11,751 bases of DNA from DASWRT01 sp036403035. GTDB taxonomy: Bacteria; Pseudomonadota; Alphaproteobacteria; ATCC43930; CGMCC-115725. A model generated the notes under the pieces. It saw only the letters and a list, made by a program, of their open reading frames with translations, searched no databases and had not been told where the DNA came from. This document shows positions 1 through 7,031 of this stretch, piece after piece (position 1 is the stretch's first letter; each line of letters starts with the position of its first letter). A program made the translations under genes and the position numbers. Location of the stretch: positions 1-11,751 of the forward strand of contig DASWRT010000257.1 of assembly GCA_036403035.1 (NCBI GenBank). Direction: 5' to 3'.

Positions 1-624
1 GACGCCGATCCGTGTCGCGAGCGTCAGCGCCTCGGTCTGGTCGTGCGTGACGTAGAGAATGGTCGCGCCGAGGTCGCGCTGAATGCGTTGCAGCTCGATG
101 CGGAGTTCGCCGCGCAGCTTGGCGTCCAGCGAGGAGAGCGGTTCGTCCATGAGGTAGATCGAGGGCGAGCGGACGAGAGCGCGGCCGATCGCGACGCGCT
201 GCATCTGGCCGCCGGAAAGCTGCGTCGCCCGGTTCCCGAGTTTTTCCTCGATGCGCAGCAGGCGCGCGATCTCGCGGACCTTGCGCTCGATGGTTGCCGG
301 CGGCAGTCGGCGCGCGGGCGAGCGCAGCGGGAAGGCGAGGTTCTCGAAGACCGTCAGATGCGGGTAGAGCGAGTATTGCTGGAAGATGAAGGTAACGTCG
401 CGCGCTGCCGGCGGCTCTGACGTGACGTCGCGGCCGGCGATTGCAACGCGGCCCGCATCCGGCCGTTCGAGGCCGGCGACGAGGCGCAGCGTCGTCGTCT
501 TGCCGGCCCCCGTTGGCCCGAGCAGGACGACGAACTCGCCGTCGCCGATGTCGAGCGACAGGCCGCTGACGGCGTCGGTCCGCCCGAACCGCTTGCTGAG
601 TCCCTCAAGGCGGACGTCAGCCAT
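1..624 (-). CDS. ABC transporter ATP-binding protein, MalK/UgpC type (second ATPase of the operon), partial
   Basis: Cytoplasmic ATPase subunit energising the importer encoded upstream. The visible 208 residues are the N-terminal nucleotide-binding domain: Walker A GPTGAGKTT (residues 36-44), Q-loop FIFQQYSLYPH (79-89), signature LSGGQMQR (136-143), Walker B YLMDEP (157-162), D-loop SSLD (164-167) and the switch histidine in YVTHDQTEA (191-199). All catalytic motifs are intact. The rest, including the expected C-terminal TOBE-like domain, lies beyond position 1, so the gene is incomplete only because of the window. The ATG at 624 sits inside the end of the preceding ATPase gene, an 8-bp overlap (ATGGCTGA), which indicates translational coupling. 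It differs clearly from its neighbour, so the pair is an old paralogous duplication rather than a recent one. A heteromeric ATPase pair is inferred from this arrangement. Family assignment is firm; substrate is unknown. Confidence 0.95.
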   Translation of the reverse strand, partial: MADVRLEGLSKRFGRTDAVSGLSLDIGDGEFVVLLGPTGAGKTTTLRLVAGLERPDAGRVAIAGRDVTSEPPAARDVTFIFQQYSLYPHLTVFENLAFPLRSPARRLPPATIERKVREIARLLRIEEKLGNRATQLSGGQMQRVAIGRALVRSPSIYLMDEPLSSLDAKLRGELRIELQRIQRDLGATILYVTHDQTEALTLATRIGV

Positions 625-1714
625 GCGGGCCTCCGTCGTGCAGCGCCGATCGCAGCGCGCGGCCGGTCTCACGATCGAAGATCGACAGCTTCTCCGGCCG
701 GAAGTCGAGGCCGACGCGCTCGCCGGGCGTGATCCGCGTCTCCGAGGAGAGGCGCGCCTTCACGACGCCGTGCTCCGTCATCACCGTGACGATCTGCGTC
801 GTACCCAGATATTCGGCGCCGTATACCCCGCCGCGCAGCGGCGAGGCGTCGCTGAGGCGGACATGCTCGGGGCGGACCCCGAGCACGAGGTCGGGCCGGC
901 TCGCTCCCTCGCGCAGCTCCGGAACCGCGATGCGCGCGCCGTCGATGACGACGCTGCGGTCGCCCGGGGCGAGCCGCGCGTCGAAGGCGAGGAAGTTCAT
1001 CGGAGGCGAGCCGATGAAATCGGCGACGAACATCGAGGCGGGCCGGTCGTAGATCTGTTGCGGGGTGCCGAGCTGTTCGATCGCGCCGTCGTTCATGACC
1101 GCGATCTTGTCCGCCATCGACATCGCTTCGAGCTGGTCATGGGTGACGTAGACGGTCGTCGCGTCGAGGCGGTCGTGCAGCGCCCGGAGCTCGCCGCACA
1201 TGAGCTGCCGGAACTCGGCGTCGAGCGCCCCGAGCGGCTCGTCCATGAGGAACGCCATCGGCTGCCGGACGATCGCGCGCCCCAGCGCGACGCGCTGGCG
1301 GTCGCCGCCCGACAGGCCGGACACCGGCTTGTCGAGCAGCGGCGCGATGCGCAGGATCCGCGCAGCCTCCTCGACCCGCCGCCGGATCTCGGCTCGCGCC
1401 ATGCCCTGGCATTTGAGCGGGAAGCCGATGTTCGCGCGCACGTTCATGTGCGGATAAAGGGCGAAGAGCTGAAAGACGAAGGCGATGTCGCGCTCGGACG
1501 CGCGCTTCGTCGTGACCTCCGCCGAACCGAGGAAGATCCGGCCGCCGGTCGGCAGCTCGAGCCCCGCGATCATCCGGAGCGTGGTCGTCTTGCCGCAGCC
1601 GGAGGGTCCAAGGAGACAGAAGAACTCGCTGTTCCCGACGGTGAAGTCGGCGCCGCGGACGGCGGCAAAGCTGCCGAAGGATTTCTGGACGGCTTCCACC
1701 CGGATCTCGGCCAT
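617..1714 (-). CDS. ABC transporter ATP-binding protein, MalK/UgpC type (first ATPase of the operon)
   Basis: ATPase subunit of the CUT1-type importer, acting on the cytoplasmic face of the two permeases. The 365-residue length is usual for MalK-like proteins. Motifs: Walker A GPSGCGKT (36-43), Q-loop FVFQLFALYPHM (79-90), signature LSGGDRQR (134-141, with D in place of the commoner Q), Walker B FLMDEP (155-160), GALD D-loop (162-165) and switch histidine H192 in YVTHDQ. After GSPPMNFL comes a C-terminal region of about 120 residues containing LGVRPEHV, typical of the TOBE/regulatory domain of this family. The ATG at 1714 is 7 bp after the small membrane protein gene, and the stop overlaps the start of the next ATPase by 8 bp, so it belongs to one operon. 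Both ATPases look catalytically competent, which favours a heterodimer over one degenerate partner; that is an inference. Substrate not deducible. Confidence 0.96.
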   Translation of the reverse strand: MAEIRVEAVQKSFGSFAAVRGADFTVGNSEFFCLLGPSGCGKTTTLRMIAGLELPTGGRIFLGSAEVTTKRASERDIAFVFQLFALYPHMNVRANIGFPLKCQGMARAEIRRRVEEAARILRIAPLLDKPVSGLSGGDRQRVALGRAIVRQPMAFLMDEPLGALDAEFRQLMCGELRALHDRLDATTVYVTHDQLEAMSMADKIAVMNDGAIEQLGTPQQIYDRPASMFVADFIGSPPMNFLAFDARLAPGDRSVVIDGARIAVPELREGASRPDLVLGVRPEHVRLSDASPLRGGVYGAEYLGTTQIVTVMTEHGVVKARLSSETRITPGERVGLDFRPEKLSIFDRETGRALRSALHDGGPHG

Positions 1715-1721
1715 TGCGCCT

Positions 1722-1952
1722 CTACTCCGGAATCTTCGAGACGATCATGAAGAGGACCGTGCCGGCGAGGATCGTCGTGAAGGAGTAGCCGTAGAGCGTC
1801 AGCGAGAAGGGCTGCATCAGCATGAAGATCCCGGCAGCGATGATCGCGATCGCCACCGCCTCGCACGGCCCGCGACGCGGAAGGCGGCGGCGCCGCATCT
1901 CCGGGCCGTGGGCCTGCGGCGCACCGGAGCCGGCGTCGTGCGAGGCCGTCAC
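1722..1952 (-). CDS. small two-helix membrane protein of the ABC importer operon
   Basis: A 76-residue protein starting with GTG at 1952, overlapping the stop of the preceding permease by 4 bp (GTGA) and ending 7 bp before the ATPase ATG. The first ~30 residues are hydrophilic and arginine-rich (MRRRRLPRRG at 19-28), which would stay in the cytoplasm by the positive-inside rule. Two hydrophobic segments follow, about 32-48 (AVAIAIIAAGIFMLMQP) and 55-72 (GYSFTTILAGTVLFMIVS), with a short LTLY link, so the C-terminus KIPE should also be cytoplasmic. An in-frame ATG at 1898 is an alternative start. The frame is supported by tight coupling on both sides and a clear membrane pattern. Rhizobial glycerol importers carry a small membrane protein (DUF2160) beside their permeases, but this sequence does not resemble that family as I know it. 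The role is unknown; an accessory subunit of the permease is a guess from position. Confidence 0.8.
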   Translation of the reverse strand: MTASHDAGSGAPQAHGPEMRRRRLPRRGPCEAVAIAIIAAGIFMLMQPFSLTLYGYSFTTILAGTVLFMIVSKIPE

Positions 1953-2911
1953 TTGCGCACCGCGCCGAAGGTGATGCCGCGCAGCAGGTGCCGCCGCAGC
2001 AGTACGGTGAAGGCGAGGATCGGGATCAGGAACAGCGTCGTTCCCGCCGCGACGGCCGGCCAGTCCTGCCCGCCCTCGCCGATGATGATCGGGATGAAGG
2101 GCGGGGCCGTCTGCGCTTCGCCCGAGGTGAGGAGGACGGCGAAGGCGTATTCGTTCCAGGCGAAGATGAGGCAGAAGATGGCGGTCGCCGCGATGCCGGT
2201 CGTCGCCTGCGGAAGGACCACCTTCCAGAAGGCATGCAGGCGCGAATAGCCGTCGATCATCGCGGCTTCCTCGTATTCGCGCGGGATCTCGTCGATGAAC
2301 CCCTTGAGCAGCCAGACCGCGAGCGAGACGTTGACCGACGTGTAGAGAAGGATCATCCCCAGCCGCGTGTCGGAGAGTCCGAGTTCGCGGTACATGAGGT
2401 AGATCGGGATCGCGACCGCGATCGGCGGCATCATGCGCGTCGAGAGAATGAAGAACAGCAGATCGTCGGCGAGCGGCACCTTGAAGCGCGAGAAGCCGTA
2501 GGCGGCGAGCGTGCCGAGGACCACCGCGCAAAACGTCGAACCGAAGGCGATGATCAGCGAGTTGACGAAGCGCGGCGCGTAGTTGGACGGGCCGGCGACG
2601 ACCATGTTGCGCCCGCGCGCGATCTCCTCGCAGACGCCGGAGGGCGGCGGCAGCGTCGCCATGTACTCCGGCGTCTGCCGCGAGCGCGTCGTGAAGAGGT
2701 TGCAATACCCTTCGAGGGTCGGCTGGAACACGATCTTCGGCGGATAGCTGATTGAGTCCGGCGGCGACTTGAACCCGGTCAGGAAGATCCAGGCCAGCGG
2801 GATCATCGAGATCACCGCGTAGGCGATGACGAGGGTCCCGGCGACCGCCTTCGCGCGCGGGCTCGGCTCGACGACGGAGTGCGCTGACGTGATGCCGGCG
2901 GGTGCGCTCAT
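1949..2911 (-). CDS. ABC transporter permease, MalG type
   Basis: Inner-membrane permease subunit, 320 residues, six predicted helices with the first at about 23-45. The cytoplasmic coupling loop carries the full EAA motif EEAAMIDGYSRLHAFWKVVLP (from 214), including the conserved glycine G221 and the terminal LP. The start ATG at 2911 overlaps the upstream permease stop as ATGA, and the stop overlaps the next start as GTGA, so translation is coupled on both sides. The first periplasmic loop (about 46-112) looks longer than usual for MalG-like proteins and holds two cysteines, C70 and C94, which could form a disulfide; this is an inference. Membership of the BPD_transp_1 permease superfamily is firm. 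A much longer open frame reaching 3931 in the same phase is an overlap artefact, since its N-terminal half reads across the other permease out of frame. Confidence 0.96.
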   Translation of the reverse strand: MSAPAGITSAHSVVEPSPRAKAVAGTLVIAYAVISMIPLAWIFLTGFKSPPDSISYPPKIVFQPTLEGYCNLFTTRSRQTPEYMATLPPPSGVCEEIARGRNMVVAGPSNYAPRFVNSLIIAFGSTFCAVVLGTLAAYGFSRFKVPLADDLLFFILSTRMMPPIAVAIPIYLMYRELGLSDTRLGMILLYTSVNVSLAVWLLKGFIDEIPREYEEAAMIDGYSRLHAFWKVVLPQATTGIAATAIFCLIFAWNEYAFAVLLTSGEAQTAPPFIPIIIGEGGQDWPAVAAGTTLFLIPILAFTVLLRRHLLRGITFGAVRK

Positions 2912-3870
2912 CGCTGCTTCACCCGGTTCAGCGCCTTGACGTAGATGTTCGCGAGCCCGAAGACGGTGACGAACAGGATGATGGCGAAGGCCGAGGAGAA
3001 GCCGGTCCGCCATTTCTCGAACGCCTCGCGCTTCAGCGTGATCGAGGCGACCTCCGTCGTCGATCCCGGTCCGCCCGAGGTCAGCAGGTTCACCATGTCG
3101 AACATCTTGAAGTTCTCGATGCCGCGGAACAGCACCGCGAGCATGATGAAAGGCAGCGCCATCGGCAGCGTGATCGACCAGAACTGCCGCCATGTCGAGG
3201 CGCGGTCGACCTCGGCCGCCTCGTAGATGTAGTCCGGGATCGAGCGCAGCCCGGCGAGGATGATCAGCGCGACGTACGGCGTCCACATCCAGGTGTCGAC
3301 GATGATGATCGACCAGGGCGCGAGCGTCACCGATCCCACCATCTCGAACGAGGAGGGCGGCACGCCCGACACGAAGGAGACCAGGTGGTTGAAGAGGCCG
3401 ATCTGCGGCTGGTAGAGGAAGCGCCAGAAATTCCCGACCACGGCGGGCGACAGCATCATCGGGATGAGAATGACCGTCGTCCAGAAGGTGTGGCCGCGGA
3501 ACTTGCGGTCTATGGCATAGGCGAGCGCGAAGCCGAGCAGCGTTTGCAGCAGGATCGTCCAGATGACGAAATGCGCCGTCGCCTGCATCGCCGCCCAGAT
3601 GTCGGGATCGCTCAGGATCGAACGATAGTGGTCGATGCCGACCGAGAGCAGCGGCGCGTTGGGGCGGTTGGCCCGGTAGTTCGTGAAGGAGAGCCGGACC
3701 GTCCAGATCAGCGGGAAGATGTTGATCGCGAGCAGCAGGACGATGGTCGGTGCGATGAAGAGCCACGCAACCGACCGGTCGGAAAGCCCGCGCACGCGGC
3801 GCGCGATCCCGTCCGGCGTCGCGGCGGCGACGCGGGCGGCGAGCGGGGGAGGCGGAGCGATTTCGGTCAT
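2908..3870 (-). CDS. ABC transporter permease, MalF/UgpA type
   Basis: First permease of the importer, 320 residues, inner membrane. Helix 1 is AWLFIAPTIVLLLAINIFPLIW (35-56), followed by the SFTNY motif typical of MalF/UgpA-like subunits, and further helices near 100-120, 131-150, 184-208, 236-252 and 292-312. The EAA loop reads EAAEVDRASTWRQFWSITLP (217-236): the usually invariant glycine is arginine here (R223), while the rest of the motif is intact. The ATG at 3870 is the first Met in the frame and lies 109 bp after the binding-protein gene. I see no strong Shine-Dalgarno in front of it, so its start is less certain than others in the operon. The stop overlaps the next permease start by 4 bp. 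It pairs with that permease to form the membrane channel. Confidence 0.95.
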   Translation of the reverse strand: MTEIAPPPPLAARVAAATPDGIARRVRGLSDRSVAWLFIAPTIVLLLAINIFPLIWTVRLSFTNYRANRPNAPLLSVGIDHYRSILSDPDIWAAMQATAHFVIWTILLQTLLGFALAYAIDRKFRGHTFWTTVILIPMMLSPAVVGNFWRFLYQPQIGLFNHLVSFVSGVPPSSFEMVGSVTLAPWSIIIVDTWMWTPYVALIILAGLRSIPDYIYEAAEVDRASTWRQFWSITLPMALPFIMLAVLFRGIENFKMFDMVNLLTSGGPGSTTEVASITLKREAFEKWRTGFSSAFAIILFVTVFGLANIYVKALNRVKQR

Positions 3871-3919
3871 GGGGCGATAATGTGGGTGCCGGTGCGTCGA
3901 TCGATAGCGGAGCCCGAGG

Positions 3920-3956
3920 CCCCTCCCGCACGGTGGCGGAATGGTTGCGGGAGGGG
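3920..3956 (-). repeat. intercistronic stem-loop between binding-protein and permease genes
   Basis: Perfect 11-bp inverted repeat (CCCCTCCCGCA / TGCGGGAGGGG) around a 15-nt loop, in the only sizeable gap inside the operon (3871-3979). No T-run follows on the minus strand, so it is not a classical intrinsic terminator. Its place, directly after the solute-binding-protein gene, matches mRNA-stabilising or attenuating structures in malE-like operons, where they keep the binding protein in excess over the membrane subunits. The structure is directly visible; the function is inferred. Confidence 0.75.
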
Positions 3957-3979
3957 GCGGCGGGCGCTGGGCGACAGGC

Positions 3980-5308
3980 CTAATTGATCTTGCCGTCGTC
4001 CTTGAACACCTTCTGCCAATCCTTGATCAGAGCATCCAGCGCTTCCTTCGCCGTTCCCTTGTCGGCGACGACGTAGTCGTGGACTCGCTTCTGCTCGGCC
4101 AGCAGCAGTTGCGCATAGGACGGCTCCGCCCAGAAGTCGACGACCTCGCCCATCGCCGTGAGGAAGTCGGCGGCGAACGGCGCCGTCGAGGCGAAATCCG
4201 GGTCGTTCAGCACCGCTTTATGCGCGGAGTAGCCGCCGAGCGCCCACCATTTCTTCTGCACCTCGGGGTTGGCGAACCATTTGATGTAGGCGAGCGCCTC
4301 GGTCTTGTTCGGCGAGTAGGAGACGACCGAGATGCCCTGACCGCCGAGCTGGGACCCGTGCTCCTTTTCCGGCGGGTTGACGAAGAAGCCGATCTTGTCG
4401 CCGCCGACGTTTTCGTCCTTGTAGAGGCCGGGGAAGAAAGCGAACCAGTTCATTTGCAACGCCACCTGCCCGGACTTGAAGGCGTCGAGACCTTCCTGCA
4501 TGTAGGCGTCGGTGTAGCCCGGCGGCGTGCAGCATTTGAATAGAGCCTTGTAGGCCTCAAGTCCCTTCACCGCGCCCTCGGAATTGACGAAGCCTTCCAT
4601 CGAGTAAGGCTTCTTCGGATCCTCGTACTTGAAGCCGTAGGGATAGAGGAAGTTGGACACGCCCATGGTGATCCCCTCCGAGCCGCGCTCGGTGAAGATC
4701 GCCGCGCCGTAGACCTTCTTTCCGTCGATCTCGCGACCCTGGAAGAACTGCGCGATCTCGGTGAGTTCGGTGAGCGTCTTCGGCACGGCGAGGTCGCGAT
4801 TGTACTTCTTCTTGAAGTCGGCCTGAATGTCGGGCCGGGAGAACCAATCCTTCCGGTAGGTCCAGCCGAGCGCGTCGCCCATCGCCGGCAGCGCCCAGTA
4901 ATTCGGAGAGCCCTTCGGCCATTCCGCGTATCCGAGCACCGTCGCCGGCATGAAGTCATCCATCTTGATGCCTTCCTTGGCGAAGAAGTCGTTCAGCTTG
5001 ACGTAATGGCCGTTCTCCGCCGCACCGCCGATCCATTGCGAATCGCCGATCAGCACGTCGCACAGCTTTCCTTTGGAATTGAGTTCGTTGAGCATGCGAT
5101 CGGCGAAGTTCGGCCAGGGCACGAATTCGTATTTCATGCCGATGCCGCTCTTGGCGGTGAAGTCCTTGGACAACTCGACGAGCGCGTTCGCCGGGTCCCA
5201 AGCGGCCCAGCAGAGCGTGATCGTCTTCGACTGCGCAAAAGTCGGCGAAGCAGACGCGATTATCCCGGCCGCCGCAAATGCGGCCGCACCTACAAGGAGC
5301 TTTCTCAT
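3980..5308 (-). CDS. periplasmic solute-binding protein of a CUT1 (MalE-like, COG1653) ABC importer
   Basis: A 442-residue extracytoplasmic binding protein that captures the substrate and delivers it to the two permeases. Residues 1-25 form a signal peptide: MRKLLVG, a hydrophobic alanine-rich core, then a cleavage site after PTFA (next residue Q26). No lipobox is present, so it is a soluble periplasmic protein. The mature part has the usual MalE-like features: KTITLCWAAWDPANALVELSK near the N-terminus, then WALPAMGDALGWTYRKDWF, and later FKSGQVALQMNWFAFFPG and EALAYIKWFANPE. The ATG at 5308 is chosen because GGAGGAGA lies just upstream and the signal peptide starts there; the same frame stays open to 5548 but that extension has no secretion signal or ribosome site. 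It is the first gene of the importer operon. The ligand (sugar, polyol or other) cannot be told from sequence. Confidence 0.95.
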   Translation of the reverse strand: MRKLLVGAAAFAAAGIIASASPTFAQSKTITLCWAAWDPANALVELSKDFTAKSGIGMKYEFVPWPNFADRMLNELNSKGKLCDVLIGDSQWIGGAAENGHYVKLNDFFAKEGIKMDDFMPATVLGYAEWPKGSPNYWALPAMGDALGWTYRKDWFSRPDIQADFKKKYNRDLAVPKTLTELTEIAQFFQGREIDGKKVYGAAIFTERGSEGITMGVSNFLYPYGFKYEDPKKPYSMEGFVNSEGAVKGLEAYKALFKCCTPPGYTDAYMQEGLDAFKSGQVALQMNWFAFFPGLYKDENVGGDKIGFFVNPPEKEHGSQLGGQGISVVSYSPNKTEALAYIKWFANPEVQKKWWALGGYSAHKAVLNDPDFASTAPFAADFLTAMGEVVDFWAEPSYAQLLLAEQKRVHDYVVADKGTAKEALDALIKDWQKVFKDDGKIN

Positions 5309-5475
5309 AGGCTGTCTCCTCCGTTGTCGCTTGTACATCCGTAGTGCCGGGCACTCGCCTGGCCCATGCGTCGACCGTTCTCCCGCACCGCGGAGACGGC
5401 TCAGCCGATCTGTTTTGGCATGAACATGGTCCTCCCTCGCCACCGAGCGATTCTTCAGCGTCGATTGGCTTGGAT

Positions 5476-5501
5476 GTTTAGTGAAACACCGTTTACTAAA
5501 C
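5476..5501. promoter_or_regulatory. candidate operator: two adjacent GTTTA/TAAAC palindromes
   Basis: Two inverted elements separated by 3 bp: GTTTAGTGAAAC (5476-5487) and GTTTACTAAAC (5491-5501, a perfect palindrome around one base). The inner halves also form TGAAAC-N2-3-GTTTAC, reminiscent of the TGAAACA..TGTTTCA sites known for KdgR/IclR-type regulators, though not an exact match. It is AT-rich within GC-rich surroundings and sits between divergent genes, so joint control of importer and amidohydrolase is likely. No regulator gene is adjacent within the window. Confidence 0.55.
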
Positions 5502-5560
5502 GGAGCAAACGAATTTTCGAGCGGCCCCAGCGTGCCCCCTATAGGCAACCGGGAAACCGC

Positions 5561-5584
5561 GTTATCCTGTCTGCAAAAGATAAC
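5561..5584. promoter_or_regulatory. inverted repeat GTTATC-N12-GATAAC in the amidohydrolase leader
   Basis: Perfect 6-bp arms with a 12-bp AT-richer centre, about 65 bp before the amidohydrolase ATG. It could be a second regulator site or overlap a -10 element (TATCCT on the plus strand). The repeat is seen directly; any role is a guess. Confidence 0.3.
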
Positions 5585-5648
5585 CGCACGCTCGCCTCCA
5601 TGCGGCCATTGCGGCGTGGGTCAGACAATGATTTCCGGGAGGACCGCC

Positions 5649-6923
5649 ATGGCGCGCACGCTCTTCAGCAACGTCCGGATCATCGACGGGTCGGGGGCGG
5701 AGCCCTACGACGGCCATGTTCTCGTCGAGGGCAATCGCATCAAGAGCGTCGACCGGGACCGGCCGCCGTCTTCGGGCGATGCGTTCGTGGTCGACGGCGG
5801 CGGCGCGACGCTGATGCCGGGGCTTGTCGAAGCGCATGCGCACATCAGCTTCGCCAATACGGCCACCCTGGACTCGCTGGGCGACATCCCGCCGGAGGAG
5901 CACACGCTCCTTGCTATACGGCACGCCAAGCTGATGCTCGATCAGGGTTTCACCAGCCTCAACAGCGCCGCCGCCGCCAAGCCCCGCCTCGACGTGGTGG
6001 TCCGCAACGCGATCGATGCGGGGCATTTCCCCGGACCTCGCATGCTCGCCGCATCGCCTGAGATGACCGTCTCGGGCGGGCTCGGCGACGTACGATTGTG
6101 GCACCTCCACCGCGAGACATTCGCGATCGTCTGCGACGGCGCCGACGATTTCCGCCGGGTCGCCCGGCAGATGGTGCGCGAGGGTGTCGACACGCTGAAG
6201 ATCAACCCGTCCGGGGACGAGTTCGTGCCGTGGGCCCGCGCCCAGCAGACGGTGATGAACGACGCCGAAGTCGACGCGGTCTGCGAGGTCGCCCGCCAGC
6301 GCGGCAAGCGCGTCGCCGCCCACGCCCGCTCGGCCGAATCCGTCAAGATGTGCCTGCGCCACGGCGTCGATCTCATCTTCCACGCGACCTTCGCGGACGA
6401 GGAGGCCATCGAAGGTCTCGAGACGGCACGCGATCGCGTATTCGTCGTGCCGACCATCGGCATCAGCTACTCGACGCTGAACGAGGCCGCGCCGTGGGGC
6501 ATCACCACCGGCGTCGCCGAGAGCCTCGGCATCCGGCATGAAATGGAGCACGCCGTCGGCGTCGTGAAGGAGTTGAAGCGGCGCGGCGTGCGCGTGTTGC
6601 CCGGCGGCGATTACGGCTTTGCGTGGAACCCGGTCGGACGCAATGCGCGCGACCTCGAGCATTTCGTCAACCTGTTCGACTATACGCCGATGGAGGCGAT
6701 CGTCGCGGCAACTCGGCTCGGCGGCGAGATCATGATGCGCGGCCGTGAGCTCGGGCAGGTGAAGCCGGGCTTCCTTGCCGACCTCGTCCTGGTCGACGGC
6801 GATCCGGCGCAGGATATCAAGATTCTTCAGGATGCCGACCGTTTCCTCGCCGTCATGAAGGACGGCTCTTTCCACAAGGCGCCGACGGCGAGCCGGCGAG
6901 CGGGCGCCCTCGCGGCCGAATAG
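5649..6923 (+). CDS. metal-dependent amidohydrolase (COG1228, imidazolonepropionase/Xaa-Pro dipeptidase-like)
   Basis: A 424-residue cytoplasmic amidohydrolase; no signal peptide. N-terminal beta-sandwich strands (FSNVRIIDGSG, GHVLVEGNRI) precede the TIM-barrel. Metal-site pattern: HAH at 63-65 after LMPGLVEA, a probable carbamylated lysine K184 in TLKINPSG, H225 in VAAHAR, H245 in LIFHATF and D321 in LPGGDYGF. This ligand set matches the binuclear, lysine-bridged subgroup whose characterised members hydrolyse dipeptides or N-acyl amino acids. The C-terminus has ATRLGGEIMM..LGQVKPGFLADLVLVDGDP, the usual sandwich return. The ATG at 5649 has GGGAGGA just upstream; an in-frame ATG at 5628 and the open frame back to 5481 are less likely. 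It is divergent from the importer operon over a shared control region, so it probably acts on the imported compound. The exact substrate is unknown. Confidence 0.93.
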   Translation: MARTLFSNVRIIDGSGAEPYDGHVLVEGNRIKSVDRDRPPSSGDAFVVDGGGATLMPGLVEAHAHISFANTATLDSLGDIPPEEHTLLAIRHAKLMLDQGFTSLNSAAAAKPRLDVVVRNAIDAGHFPGPRMLAASPEMTVSGGLGDVRLWHLHRETFAIVCDGADDFRRVARQMVREGVDTLKINPSGDEFVPWARAQQTVMNDAEVDAVCEVARQRGKRVAAHARSAESVKMCLRHGVDLIFHATFADEEAIEGLETARDRVFVVPTIGISYSTLNEAAPWGITTGVAESLGIRHEMEHAVGVVKELKRRGVRVLPGGDYGFAWNPVGRNARDLEHFVNLFDYTPMEAIVAATRLGGEIMMRGRELGQVKPGFLADLVLVDGDPAQDIKILQDADRFLAVMKDGSFHKAPTASRRAGALAAE

Positions 6924-6929
6924 GCTGTT

Positions 6930-7031
6930 ATACCAACGGCCGTTGAGCTTGACCCATCGGCCGTTGGTTGAGCCCGTGCGGCGTTTGAGCAAAACCCGCT
7001 CGGCATCGGTCGACGACCGAAGCCGACGGTA
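6930..7031. repeat. 102-bp dispersed repeat, copy 1
   Basis: Aligns without gaps to 8236-8337 (offset 1306 bp): 8 mismatches in the last 74 bp and about 8 in the first 28, roughly 84% overall, with a 26-bp fully identical block (6994-7019) that includes the palindrome CGGTCGACGACCG (7007-7019). Copy 1 begins 6 bp after the amidohydrolase stop. Most differences in the well-conserved part are transitions, copy 1 carrying the A/T bases. Its 5' part forms the hairpin listed at 6932-6968. Probably a genome-wide intergenic repeat family; only two copies can be seen here. Confidence 0.8.
6932..6968 (+). terminator. hairpin directly after the amidohydrolase gene
   Basis: Perfect 11-bp inverted repeat ACCAACGGCCG / CGGCCGTTGGT with a 15-nt loop, starting 8 bp after the stop codon. 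It lacks a following T-run, so a transcript-end or mRNA-protecting role is inferred from position only. The element is also the 5' part of repeat copy 1; in copy 2 the matching arms are mutated (CCAGCGGCCC against CGGCCGTTGG). Confidence 0.45.

Larger units (their letters stand above)
5309..5648. promoter_or_regulatory. divergent regulatory region between importer operon and amidohydrolase gene
   Basis: 340 bp without a credible gene, separating two divergently transcribed units. It contains the paired palindromes at 5476-5501 and a GTTATC/GATAAC inverted repeat at 5561-5584, both listed separately. I could not assign convincing -35/-10 pairs in either direction. The importer leader on the minus strand would be long (more than 150 nt) if transcription starts near the palindromes. 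Confidence 0.6.

Noticed and set aside
386..1750. 454-residue plus-strand open frame across the two ATPase genes
   Set aside because: Antisense shadow; both ATPases beneath it carry complete ABC motifs.
5309..5548. 80-residue N-terminal extension of the solute-binding protein
   Set aside because: It would bury the signal peptide and lacks a ribosome site, while the ATG at 5308 has both.
5562..6992. 476-residue minus-strand open frame opposite the amidohydrolase
   Set aside because: No domain pattern; the opposite strand encodes an amidohydrolase with a full metal-ligand set.
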